Positions 1-6,634 are shown, counted from the first letter of the stretch. The stretch is DNA of 7,328 nucleotides from CAZGVW01 sp964529265 (GCA_964529265.1 CAZGVW010000164.1:1-7328), one strand, 5' to 3'. Numbers and translations are program-made. The notes: a model not told the origin generated them from the letters alone.

Positions 1-2
1 GC

Positions 3-206
3 CGCCTCGCCCGGCTTCAACGCCGCTCGGGCCACGAGCCGAAGTGCCCCGCGTGCGGCCACCCCCCTGCCCGCGGGTGCGGCCCGCCGATCGTGGCGAC
101 GCTCGGGGTGTTCGGGGCGGCGCCGGAGACGGACACGAGCCGCGACCAGTGCGCGGCCTGCGGGCGGCGGTTCATCTACCGCATCGTGCCGGACCGGAGG
201 GGGTGA
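3..206 (+). CDS. Zinc-ribbon protein, C-terminal part (5' end outside window)
   Basis: This is the last 67 residues of a protein whose start lies left of the window; the frame is open from base 3 to a TGA at 204-206. Two CxxC pairs are visible, CPACGH (Cys15 and Cys18 of the visible part) and CAACGRRF (Cys50 and Cys53), with an extra Cys26 between them. This is the usual look of a small zinc-ribbon or zinc-finger fold with four Cys ligands. The protein ends FIYRIVPDRRG. Nothing shows the function; such ribbons occur in DNA-binding, RNA-binding and many small uncharacterised proteins. A different frame, in phase with the downstream gene, is also open here, but it has no motifs and overlaps these CxxC pairs, so I take it as spurious. 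The gene ends 224 bases before the cassette, so it is probably a separate unit. Confidence 0.7.
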   Translation, partial: RLARLQRRSGHEPKCPACGHPPARGCGPPIVATLGVFGAAPETDTSRDQCAACGRRFIYRIVPDRRG

Positions 207-208
207 GG

Positions 209-225
209 GCGGCCGGCGGGGCCGC
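209..225 (+). terminator. Possible hairpin after zinc-ribbon gene
   Basis: Three bases after the stop codon there is a perfect 6-bp inverted repeat, GCGGCC and GGCCGC, around a 5-base loop. No T-run follows, so it is at most a weak or factor-assisted terminator. GC-rich DNA makes such short stems by chance. Confidence 0.25.
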
Positions 226-419
226 ACTTCGATCTACGTTCCCCAGTAGAAGCGCGACTGGGCGTCGTGCGGGACACGTCGGCACGTCTCCACTTCGCGC
301 GGCCTCGCGCGCGCATGTCGAGAGGACGTCTCCCTACCTGGCCACCCCAGCGTGGAACACCGTTAGTCGTCGCATCACGGCTGATCGAGGCTGCTCGGCT
401 GACGTGCGTCCCGAACTCC

Positions 420-425
420 AAGGAG
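420..425 (+). promoter_or_regulatory. Ribosome binding site deciding the start of cassette gene 1
   Basis: AAGGAG lies 5 bases before the GTG at 431. It is the only good Shine-Dalgarno match in this region and fixes the start of cassette gene 1 at 431, although the reading frame stays open further upstream. The rest of the 207-430 gap shows no clear -10/-35 promoter pair. Confidence 0.7.
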
Positions 426-430
426 CGCCC

Positions 431-3061
431 GTGATCAATCCAATCCAACCGCTTCGCACGTCCATAGGCCGGGCTCTGTCGATCCAGAGCATCACGCTCG
501 TCGCCCACTCCGACCTGCTCCAACCCGGTCAGATCCGGATCGTTCAGTGGCCGGACGCGGCCGCGGTGCAGGCAAGCGCGATCTTCCGAGAGTTTCATCC
601 CGGGGTCTGGCTGGACGGCGCCGGCGCTGCGCCGGCCTTCGCGCCGGAAGTTCCGACGTTTCGCATACCGTCCGACGCGCCCCTCGCCATCCCCGCCCCC
701 TTCTTCGGGCTGTTCATTCTTGGCCCAAAGGCTGAGGACCTGCGCGATTCGCGGCGGCTCTGGGCGCGGTTCAGGCTGACCATTCGGCACGTCGATCCCG
801 ATGAGGACGGGACTCCGCTCATCGGCGGGCTGTTCCTCGGCGGATTCCCGTACATGCCGTCGGTCTTGATGCCCCATGGGGAGCCGCTCGCAAACCACGG
901 GCTCCCTCGCGAGTTTCGCGTCACGTGGCGCAGCGGCGACGGGAGTTTCATTGACGACACCATCAGCCACACGCAGCAGCTGCCCGCGATGCACAGTTCG
1001 CACCACGTGCTGCCGATCGGCCCGATCGCCACAACGCGGCTTGAACTGCACGTTTCCGATCTTCCGCGCCGCCTGCACACATTCCGGTCGTGGGACCCGA
1101 ACAAGGAGCGCTATGACTTCGCGTGGGGCATGGCGATCCCCTTCATCGTGCCATTTGAATACACCGAACAGGTTGTGCGGCACGTCAACCTGCGCCCTGG
1201 CGTTGTCTGCGCCACCCAGACAAATCGCAGGCGGGGCGCCAGCTTCTTTGCGGCGGCGCTCGACGCCACAGCCGACCCATTCTGGGACGGCGCGGAGTCT
1301 GCGCACATCCACACTCAGAAGGAGAAGGCCTACCCCTTCACGCCGCAAAGCGCCGTCATCGACCCGAAATCCCGGCGTGAGTACCCGCTTGGACCCGAGG
1401 GTCAACTCGTGCAGGAGAGGTTCATCAGCAGCCACCTGAGCGCGCGGGGCGACCAGGTGCATCTGCTCCTTGCCCAGCGCGACGAGCAGTGCCGCTGCAT
1501 CGCCGGGCTTCGACTCGAGCTGACTTCCAATCGCATCCGGCGCCTGGCCGGCGCAGACGGCGCGCCGGCCTACCGGGTGAAGGTCTATGAGGTGGACCCG
1601 CTCCCGGGCGCGGCAATTCCGGAGGTCAGGCCATCCTTTGGCCGGTTCGCACGACTCCTGGTGGACGAGAAGATCGCCAAGGAGGCCGAGGGCGAGCATG
1701 TGTTGCGGTTCTCACGCCCAACGCTCAATCGCTGGCTCTACCTCGTCTTCACAGCGGAGGACCCCGGCCACATCGCCATCGATTCGATCGCGCTGGTTCG
1801 CTCGGCCACGGTTTCGCTCATGCCGAGGCCGTCCCGGACTCAGCGCCTCCGCGCCGTGCACTTCCGCCTGCTCGGACCGATGCTCGGAGAGGACTACGCA
1901 TCCCTGGGAGCGCCGGGATTCTCCATGGCCATCGATCACGTGGTCGCAGGTGAGCGGAGGGACCGACTCCTCTCGGCGCACAGCCTCGAGGAACTCGTGC
2001 GGAGCGGCACCGTGCGCCTCCTCACCAACAGTCGGGCGCGCGCCATCGAGAGGCAGGTGAGCCGCGTGGACAAAGGGAGCTTCGCGTCCACGCAGTCCAG
2101 AACGCGTTCAAAGGGGTGGGACCGCTCCGAGTCCGGCGACGACTTCGAGTTTCAGCACGGCGGCCCGGGCCCCAACCTGGCGCCCGACGGCGAGCACGGC
2201 TTTGTCTCGATGAGCAACGACGAGGTGCGCACGCACGTGCGTCATGTGGCCAACATCCCGAACTGGTACCGAAACCTGATCGAGAGCCGCTTCGGCAGTT
2301 TGCATGACGACACGGACCCGAGCGAGGACCTCCTCTGGCAGGCCGCGAACGGGCAATCGGTCTGGGCGCCATGGCGCGCGACGACGGCGGCCGAGCGCAG
2401 TGCGCTGAAACTTCGCCTGGAGGCGCGCGGCCTGTGGAACGTGAGCCTGCCTCCCTATTTCCGCCGGATGATCGATCGCGTCCAGAACAACGGCGGGTCG
2501 CTGAGCGACATGTTCAAGATCGAGGAAGTCCTGAACGGGATGAACGACGACCTGTTCCTCATCAACGGCGCAAGCTTCGGCTTCAGCCGGGGGTTCGGTG
2601 TGCTGATCCCGAACTTTTCGTGGTCGAACACGATCTCCGCGTCGGGAGTGTCCACCGCATTGCAGGCACACTCCATTGGAACCACGGGCTCCGTCTCACG
2701 GTCCGCGCGGCAGACCGGCTACTCCTACCAGCAGTCACTGACCAATCAAGGCTCCTTCTCGGAGAATCGTCAGGAGTACATCCAGAGCCTCCACTCCCAG
2801 GTTGTGGAGCGCCGCATCGCGGACGGTGTGCCGATGCCCGATGCGCGGATTCGCGGCGCAGAGACGCAATGGCAGAACGGAGTCACCGATCTGATCATCG
2901 GCGTGCTGCCGCTCGACTACGAGCTTCCCGCCACGAACGAAAGCGGGTTCCGGACCACGGACGAGGCGATCCGGGTGACGTTCTCGGGTCTCGACTCTGG
3001 CGTTGTCGCCGACGCATGGTTCGAAGTCATCGAGGAGATGGTGCGCGATGATCAGCGATGA
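431..3061 (+). CDS. Large uncharacterised protein, cassette gene 1 (876 aa)
   Basis: I do not recognise a family. The GTG start at 431 is chosen because AAGGAG sits 5 bases upstream; the frame is open back to base 44, but that stretch overlaps the zinc-ribbon gene in another frame. The protein begins MINPIQPLRTS and has no signal peptide or convincing membrane helix. Residues about 10-260 are rich in alternating hydrophobic residues and look beta-structured. Residues about 330-460 end in WLYLVFTAED...IAIDSIALVR, a pattern like the final strands of jelly-roll (carbohydrate-binding) domains; this is a weak inference. Residues about 545-580 are polar and probably a linker. Residues about 714-780 are rich in Ser, Gly, Thr and Gln. 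There are only three cysteines, about residue 259 and two close together at about 354-356. The stop overlaps the start of gene 2 by 14 bases, so the two are almost surely co-translated. The context with a deaminase-type effector suggests an accessory or delivery role, unproven. Confidence 0.8.
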   Translation: MINPIQPLRTSIGRALSIQSITLVAHSDLLQPGQIRIVQWPDAAAVQASAIFREFHPGVWLDGAGAAPAFAPEVPTFRIPSDAPLAIPAPFFGLFILGPKAEDLRDSRRLWARFRLTIRHVDPDEDGTPLIGGLFLGGFPYMPSVLMPHGEPLANHGLPREFRVTWRSGDGSFIDDTISHTQQLPAMHSSHHVLPIGPIATTRLELHVSDLPRRLHTFRSWDPNKERYDFAWGMAIPFIVPFEYTEQVVRHVNLRPGVVCATQTNRRRGASFFAAALDATADPFWDGAESAHIHTQKEKAYPFTPQSAVIDPKSRREYPLGPEGQLVQERFISSHLSARGDQVHLLLAQRDEQCRCIAGLRLELTSNRIRRLAGADGAPAYRVKVYEVDPLPGAAIPEVRPSFGRFARLLVDEKIAKEAEGEHVLRFSRPTLNRWLYLVFTAEDPGHIAIDSIALVRSATVSLMPRPSRTQRLRAVHFRLLGPMLGEDYASLGAPGFSMAIDHVVAGERRDRLLSAHSLEELVRSGTVRLLTNSRARAIERQVSRVDKGSFASTQSRTRSKGWDRSESGDDFEFQHGGPGPNLAPDGEHGFVSMSNDEVRTHVRHVANIPNWYRNLIESRFGSLHDDTDPSEDLLWQAANGQSVWAPWRATTAAERSALKLRLEARGLWNVSLPPYFRRMIDRVQNNGGSLSDMFKIEEVLNGMNDDLFLINGASFGFSRGFGVLIPNFSWSNTISASGVSTALQAHSIGTTGSVSRSARQTGYSYQQSLTNQGSFSENRQEYIQSLHSQVVERRIADGVPMPDARIRGAETQWQNGVTDLIIGVLPLDYELPATNESGFRTTDEAIRVTFSGLDSGVVADAWFEVIEEMVRDDQR

Positions 3062-4025
3062 AATCGTTCTGAGCGGCCTTGACGCTTACCTCCGCCGCGC
3101 CGACGGCTCCGCGGCCCTGCAGTCCGGCGACACCGGCGCCTCGGTCTCCGTCGAGAAAGGCGGCCTCATCGACATCAACGCCGTCGAGGTGCTGCTGGAG
3201 GCGGACGACCTCCTCGCGCTCATGAATCGGAGGCAGGCGCCGCTGATCGAGGTTCAGTTGAAGAAGCAGGTCTATCCCGGCCTGTTCGCCGACCCGCACT
3301 CGCATCGAGTGCACCAGGTCGCAGGGGAGCAAGACTTCAGGCAGGCGAAGAGCAGCGACATGACGATCATGGAGTTTGATCGTACGACCACGCTGGTGTC
3401 GCCCGGCTCGCAGGCCGACTGCCAGTGGGTTTCGGGCGTCTACGCGCTGCCGCAGCCGGCCAGCGTGGACGCCGCGGCCTGGACCCTTGCGGCGGCGTCC
3501 TCAACGCCGCAGGCGGCGTTCGAATACAAGCTCTCCCTTCGCTACTGGCCCCCGGGCGCGCCTGACCTGTCCGTCGGCAGCGCGAGCACGGTGACGGTCA
3601 CCGGCGCCAACCATGGCCCGCAGGACCGACGCCACTACGCGCCCCAGCAGCCGATCCAGCTGAAGGCGTTCCAATGGGGGTTCGATGCGAGGGTCCACCA
3701 CGACACGCAACTCATCGAGCGTCACGGCGCTCTTGAGCGCACCCAGTCCGTCGGGACGCCTCTGCTTCAGGGGCTGTACCTGCTCGAACTCGTCCCCCAC
3801 ACGTATTCGATCAACTCGCTCCACGAGCTCCTCCTGCACAGCACGGGGTACCAGTTCCTCGAGCCAGCCACCCCCCTTCGACGCATCTCGGCGCGCATGC
3901 ACCTTCCGGCGGTGCTCACCGAAGGGGAATCGCTTTCGCTCAAGGTGACAGGCGCCGAGATCCGGCGATGTGAAGCGCGACTGGACGCGGTGAGGCGCAT
4001 GCGCCCGGCCGACCCACAAGTGTGA
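3048..4025 (+). CDS. Uncharacterised protein, cassette gene 2 (325 aa)
   Basis: I do not recognise a family. The ATG at 3048 (MISDEIVLSG) has GAGGAG at 3032-3037, 10 bases upstream, inside the end of gene 1; an ATG 15 codons earlier lies deeper inside gene 1 and lacks this support. The protein has no signal peptide and no obvious membrane span. It looks soluble and mainly beta: repeated short alternating strands such as APLIEVQLKKQVYP, AAFEYKLSLRYWPP and SASTVTVTGAN, then a helical portion near HELLLHSTGYQFLE, another strand region with ESLSLKVTGAEI, and a basic tail RRMRPADPQV. Only two cysteines are visible, in ADCQW and RRCEAR. The 14-base overlap with gene 1 and the 10-base gap to gene 3 argue that all three products are made together. 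A role as partner, chaperone or structural component of the gene 1/gene 3 system is inference; it could also be an immunity protein, though its position before the toxin-like gene is less usual for that. Confidence 0.8.
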   Translation: MISDEIVLSGLDAYLRRADGSAALQSGDTGASVSVEKGGLIDINAVEVLLEADDLLALMNRRQAPLIEVQLKKQVYPGLFADPHSHRVHQVAGEQDFRQAKSSDMTIMEFDRTTTLVSPGSQADCQWVSGVYALPQPASVDAAAWTLAAASSTPQAAFEYKLSLRYWPPGAPDLSVGSASTVTVTGANHGPQDRRHYAPQQPIQLKAFQWGFDARVHHDTQLIERHGALERTQSVGTPLLQGLYLLELVPHTYSINSLHELLLHSTGYQFLEPATPLRRISARMHLPAVLTEGESLSLKVTGAEIRRCEARLDAVRRMRPADPQV

Positions 4026-4035
4026 TCCAAGAGAC

Positions 4036-5529
4036 ATGGCCGACCCTGTTTCAATTTCTGCGGTGAGCGCCGCGGCGTCGACCGCCACGGCCACCGGAAC
4101 GACGGCGGGCGCGATGAGCGCCGGCGCGGCCGCGGCAAGCACAGCGACTGCCGCGGCGGCGGGCGGCGCGGCGGCAACCGCGCCTGCGGGCGCCCCGTCG
4201 ATTGGTGCGGCGGCGTCATCCGCGGCGGCCCCGCTGCAGGTCATCGTGATGCCGCCAGCGCACATCGTCGCGACCCCGCAGTCAACCATCGTGATGCCGC
4301 CGGCGCACATCGTCGCATCGCCTACTGCGCTCGCGCCCTCCGCGCCCGCCCGCGCCATGACTCTTGGGCCTGCGACCGGGCCCACGGGCCCAGGACCTGC
4401 TCCGCCTTCTCCGCCTCTTCCACCGGCGGCCTCGACCGAGACCGTAAGAGCAACCGCTCTCTCGCCGCAGACAAAGCCGGCCCCGCCCCGGACAGATCTC
4501 TCTCCACCCCGCATTGATCCTCTCCCGGACCCGTTGGCCAGCCAGTTGAGCCGCGGATGCGGCGAGCACGACGCCTTGAAGCCCAGCCCGCACCGCCCGA
4601 AGGATGACCCGGTCGGGCCTCAGGATCCGCATGAGCGCGAGCGATCTTCACTCTCGAAGAAACTCGATCGCTTCCCCGACCTCTCTGAGCGGGAACAGCA
4701 GCGCGTGCTCGATGATGTCTGGCGCTGGCAGGAGGAAGAGCGTCGAAGGTATCCGGATCGCACCCCTGTGATCGGGCCACATGGTCATCTGCCTCGCGAC
4801 GAGTACGACAAGGCGAAGAAGAAGGCCGAAGCCCGGCGCGAGGCGCAGAACCAGCTCAGGATCGGCGCGAGCATCGCCGCCAACCCGCTCGCCGGCGCGA
4901 CCGCCCTCGAGGTGTATGGCCGGACGGGGGACTCGGAGAAGGCCGCGGCCGCAGGGGAGCTGGTGCAGACGCTTACGGACGTCGTCGGGGGTGGAAAGAG
5001 CGGCGCAAGGAAGCCGCTTGCCATGCGCGGCAGCTCCCGTGCGCCCGCGCCGCGTCGCGATCGCGACCGCAAGGGGAAAGGATCGGCAGTCCGGAAGGCG
5101 CCGGCAGGCAAGCCTGCTCCAACTCCCCCGAAACTGACGCCCCGGCAGGAGCGGCTCCAGGCGATGGTGCAGAAGCTCCGTACCGCCATGGACCGCATCA
5201 AGGACAGCAAGGTGACGATCTCCATCGTCGTGGTGGAGAAGAATGGGGTTCAGGAGGTGTGGCTCTCCTCCAGCGAGCCAAAGGTGCCTGCAGTTGTTGA
5301 AAAGGCCGCCGCCGGCTTTGACAAGTGGGTTCGGGGAAGTGGCAACTCGCCCGACAATCGAAACAGGAGTCCGGAGGAACGCTCGACATACCATCACGCC
5401 GAGCAGGATGCCGTGAGCTTCGCATGGTCCAATGGCTACAAGGTCGTCGAGTTGTACCCGAGTCGAGCCGCGTGTCCTGACTGCTCAAAGCTCCGAGGCA
5501 TGGGCATCACCGTCATCGACCCACCGTGA
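4036..5529 (+). CDS. Modular protein with C-terminal zinc-dependent deaminase-like (toxin-type) domain, cassette gene 3
   Basis: The 497-residue protein starts at ATG 4036, with a weak AAGAGA just before it and only 10 bases after gene 2. Residues 1-66 are almost entirely Ala, Gly, Ser and Thr. IVMPPAHIVA occurs at 70-79 and again at 85-94. Residues 95-170 are Pro-rich. Residues 195-275 are highly charged and helical (ERERSSLSKKL, WQEEERRRYP, KAKKKAEARREA). Residues 275-318 form a Gly/Ala-rich helical stretch (GASIAANPLAGATALEVYG). A basic Pro/Lys linker follows at about 322-368. Residues about 370-497 look like a deaminase fold: strands VTISIVVVEKNG and EVWLSSSE, then HHAEQDAVSFAW with the HAE motif at 454-456, then YPSRAACPDCSKL with CPDC at 480-483. 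In this superfamily His and two Cys bind zinc and the Glu moves protons, deaminating a cytosine- or adenine-type base. The order of linker then C-terminal catalytic domain is typical of polymorphic toxins. Substrate and target are unknown. It could instead be a housekeeping-type deaminase fusion, but the N-terminal half argues against this. Confidence 0.8.
   Translation: MADPVSISAVSAAASTATATGTTAGAMSAGAAAASTATAAAAGGAAATAPAGAPSIGAAASSAAAPLQVIVMPPAHIVATPQSTIVMPPAHIVASPTALAPSAPARAMTLGPATGPTGPGPAPPSPPLPPAASTETVRATALSPQTKPAPPRTDLSPPRIDPLPDPLASQLSRGCGEHDALKPSPHRPKDDPVGPQDPHERERSSLSKKLDRFPDLSEREQQRVLDDVWRWQEEERRRYPDRTPVIGPHGHLPRDEYDKAKKKAEARREAQNQLRIGASIAANPLAGATALEVYGRTGDSEKAAAAGELVQTLTDVVGGGKSGARKPLAMRGSSRAPAPRRDRDRKGKGSAVRKAPAGKPAPTPPKLTPRQERLQAMVQKLRTAMDRIKDSKVTISIVVVEKNGVQEVWLSSSEPKVPAVVEKAAAGFDKWVRGSGNSPDNRNRSPEERSTYHHAEQDAVSFAWSNGYKVVELYPSRAACPDCSKLRGMGITVIDPP
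4242..4316 (+). repeat. Tandem repeat inside gene 3, period 45 bases
   Basis: A 30-base block at 4242-4271 recurs at 4287-4316 with one mismatch (A to G, silent in Pro). The period of 45 bases keeps frame and gives two copies of IVMPPAHIVA 15 residues apart, in the Ala/Pro-rich N-terminal part of the gene 3 protein. It looks like a recent in-frame duplication or a short repeated binding motif. Confidence 0.85.
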
Positions 5530-5545
5530 CGAACTCGTCGATGGC
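5512..5545 (+). other. Hairpin spanning the gene 3 stop codon
   Basis: CATCGAC at 5514-5520 and GTCGATG at 5537-5543 are perfect inverted repeats around a 16-base loop that contains the TGA stop of gene 3. One GU and one GC pair extend the stem on the outside. There is no T-run after it. It might end or stabilise the cassette transcript, or be chance. Confidence 0.3.
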
Positions 5546-5683
5546 ACAGGTCGCCAGAGCCGCGCAAGGCATGGCTTGAGGCTGCTCGGATCCCCGAGGT
5601 ATCCCTCAGGTCGCGCTTTGGCTGCGGAACGTAGCTCTTGATGTTGGGCCCTCCGTCGCAGAAGCGCGCCAGGAGGTCCGACG
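5530..5683 (+). other. Gap between cassette and integrase, no gene recognised
   Basis: These 154 bases contain no open frame with believable coding features on either strand; the frames that cross it have no start with a Shine-Dalgarno site and no motif. A small hairpin, CTCGG and CCGAG around ATCC, lies at 5585-5598. The only clear signal is AGGAGG at 5671-5676, the ribosome binding site of the integrase. An immunity gene would be expected here for a toxin, and none is seen. Confidence 0.5.
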
Positions 5684-6505
5684 ATGCCGAGGCCGCGCCC
5701 CACGCGTCGATTCCCGTCCGAGGTGCTGAACGCCGCCGAAGTCCGCAGCCTCCTCGGGGCCTGCGGCGACGCCACGTCGATTGCACTCCGCAACCGGGCC
5801 CTCATCGCCCTCCTCTACCGGGCGGGGCTCCGTGCCGGGGAGGCGCTGGCGATCCGGACCAAGGACATCGACTGGGAGGCCGGCGCCGTGCGCGTCCTCC
5901 ACGCCAAGGGCGGGCGGGCCCGGACGGTTGGTATCGACCCCGCCGGGCTCGCGATGGTTCGCGCCTGGGCGGAACGACGGGCGTCACTGGGCCTCGACGG
6001 CCGGGCGCCCCTGCTCTGCTCCCTCTCCGGCAGCCCCCTCACGGACGGCTACGTGCGGCGGCTCCTCCCGCGCTTGGGGATGCGCGGCGGGATCGAGAAA
6101 CGCGTCCACGCCCACGGCCTGCGGCACGCCCACGCGGCGGAACTGCGTTCCGAGGGGATCGACATCGGGGTGATCTCGAAGCAGCTGGGCCACAGGAGCA
6201 TCGCAACCACGGCCCTGTACCTCGACCACATCGCGCCCGTGGATGTGGTGCGGGCGGTGGGGAAGCGTGAGTGGCGCGCCATGCCAACCGCCCGAGCCGC
6301 TTCCTGCAGCGAGAGCGGACTTCAGAGAGCCCGCTGCGGGGGCGTCAAAGATTTTTCGCCGAGCGTAAACAGTCGAGGGACGGTTGACGCGCATCGGGTT
6401 GCACATCAATGCGGATGGCCTCGTGGAGCTGTGCGAGGAGGCCAGAGTGGAGCGCCTGACGGCCTTCGGCAGTTTCGTCCGCGACGATGCGGCGCCTGGC
6501 AGTGA
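5684..6505 (+). CDS. Compact tyrosine recombinase (integrase), with abnormal C-terminal extension
   Basis: A phage-type integrase that cuts and rejoins DNA through a tyrosine. ATG 5684 has AGGAGG 7 bases upstream. All expected catalytic residues are visible: Arg50 (YRAGLRAGEAL), the beta-hairpin Lys75 (HAKGGRAR), His144 and Arg147 (HGLRHAHA), His170 (QLGHRSIATT) and nucleophile Tyr179 (ALYLDH). The protein starts almost directly with the catalytic domain (FPSEVLNAAEVRSLL), so the usual N-terminal core-binding domain is absent or minimal; a compact form of about 200 residues is known among bacterial integrases. The family part ends at about residue 197 (KREW, base 6274). The remaining 76 residues are rich in Arg, Gly and Ser, lack family features and overlap the nucleotidyltransferase remnant, so they are probably a read-through from a lost stop codon. 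A shift of frame would meet a TGA at 6268-6270. The catalytic part is likely intact and could still act on its own or related attachment sites. Confidence 0.85.
   Translation: MPRPRPTRRFPSEVLNAAEVRSLLGACGDATSIALRNRALIALLYRAGLRAGEALAIRTKDIDWEAGAVRVLHAKGGRARTVGIDPAGLAMVRAWAERRASLGLDGRAPLLCSLSGSPLTDGYVRRLLPRLGMRGGIEKRVHAHGLRHAHAAELRSEGIDIGVISKQLGHRSIATTALYLDHIAPVDVVRAVGKREWRAMPTARAASCSESGLQRARCGGVKDFSPSVNSRGTVDAHRVAHQCGWPRGAVRGGQSGAPDGLRQFRPRRCGAWQ
6303..6356 (+). terminator. Terminator-like hairpin past the natural integrase end
   Basis: CCTGCAGCG at 6303-6311 pairs with CGCTGCGGG at 6332-6340, 9 pairs with one GU, around a 20-base loop. A run of five T lies at 6352-6356, eleven bases after the stem. 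The distance is longer than in a textbook terminator. An alternative inner stem, AGCGG with CCGCT, competes. Its place, just after where the integrase should end, fits an old terminator that the extended frame now reads through. Confidence 0.35.
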
Positions 6506-6634
6506 TCTGGACGTCCTCGTCGCCTCCCACCCCGGCGCGGAGCGAGGGCCTGAGGATCGTCGACGAAGCACCAGCCCCTGGAGGCGCATTTCGGGCGCCC
6601 CGTCGATCAGATGACGCGCGCCTCGGCCGAGGGA
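6384..6634 (+). pseudogene. MNT-type nucleotidyltransferase (HEPN/MNT antitoxin-like), frameshifted
   Basis: The first frame opens with TTG 6384, preceded by GAGGGA, and reads MTRIGLHINADGL followed by LTAFGSFVRDDAAPGSDLDVLV. This is the nucleotidyltransferase signature: GS at residues 29-30, Arg33, and metal-binding Asp41 and Asp43 in SDLD. The Gly that normally follows the Arg is Asp here. The recognisable sequence stops at about 6548. LRIVDE then appears in the next frame (about 6550-6567), and PLEAHFGRPVDQMTRASAEG, the usual end of this domain, appears in the third frame (about 6575-6634). Two indels therefore break the gene. Known relatives are minimal nucleotidyltransferases that AMPylate or otherwise neutralise a HEPN RNase partner; no HEPN gene is seen here. 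The first-frame product would be 76 residues and lack the end of the domain. Sequencing error is the other explanation. Confidence 0.75.

Noticed and set aside
44..430. N-terminal extension of gene 1 by 129 codons
   Set aside because: It overlaps the zinc-ribbon frame with its two CxxC pairs, is Arg/Pro/Ala-rich without motifs, and the good ribosome binding site is at 420-425 before GTG 431.
176..1699. 507-codon open frame on the minus strand
   Set aside because: It lies wholly opposite gene 1 and the gap, has Arg/Gly/Ala-rich composition and no recognisable domain; high GC leaves such antisense frames open.
3501..4514. 337-codon open frame on the minus strand
   Set aside because: It is antisense to the end of gene 2 and the Ala-rich start of gene 3; its Ala/Val-rich part mirrors the low-complexity codons of gene 3.
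387..5589. 12-base direct repeat GAGGCTGCTCGG at 387-398 and 5578-5589, flanking the cassette
   Set aside because: The position is tempting as an attachment site, but a 12-base match in a window of this size and GC content is expected by chance, and neighbouring bases do not match.
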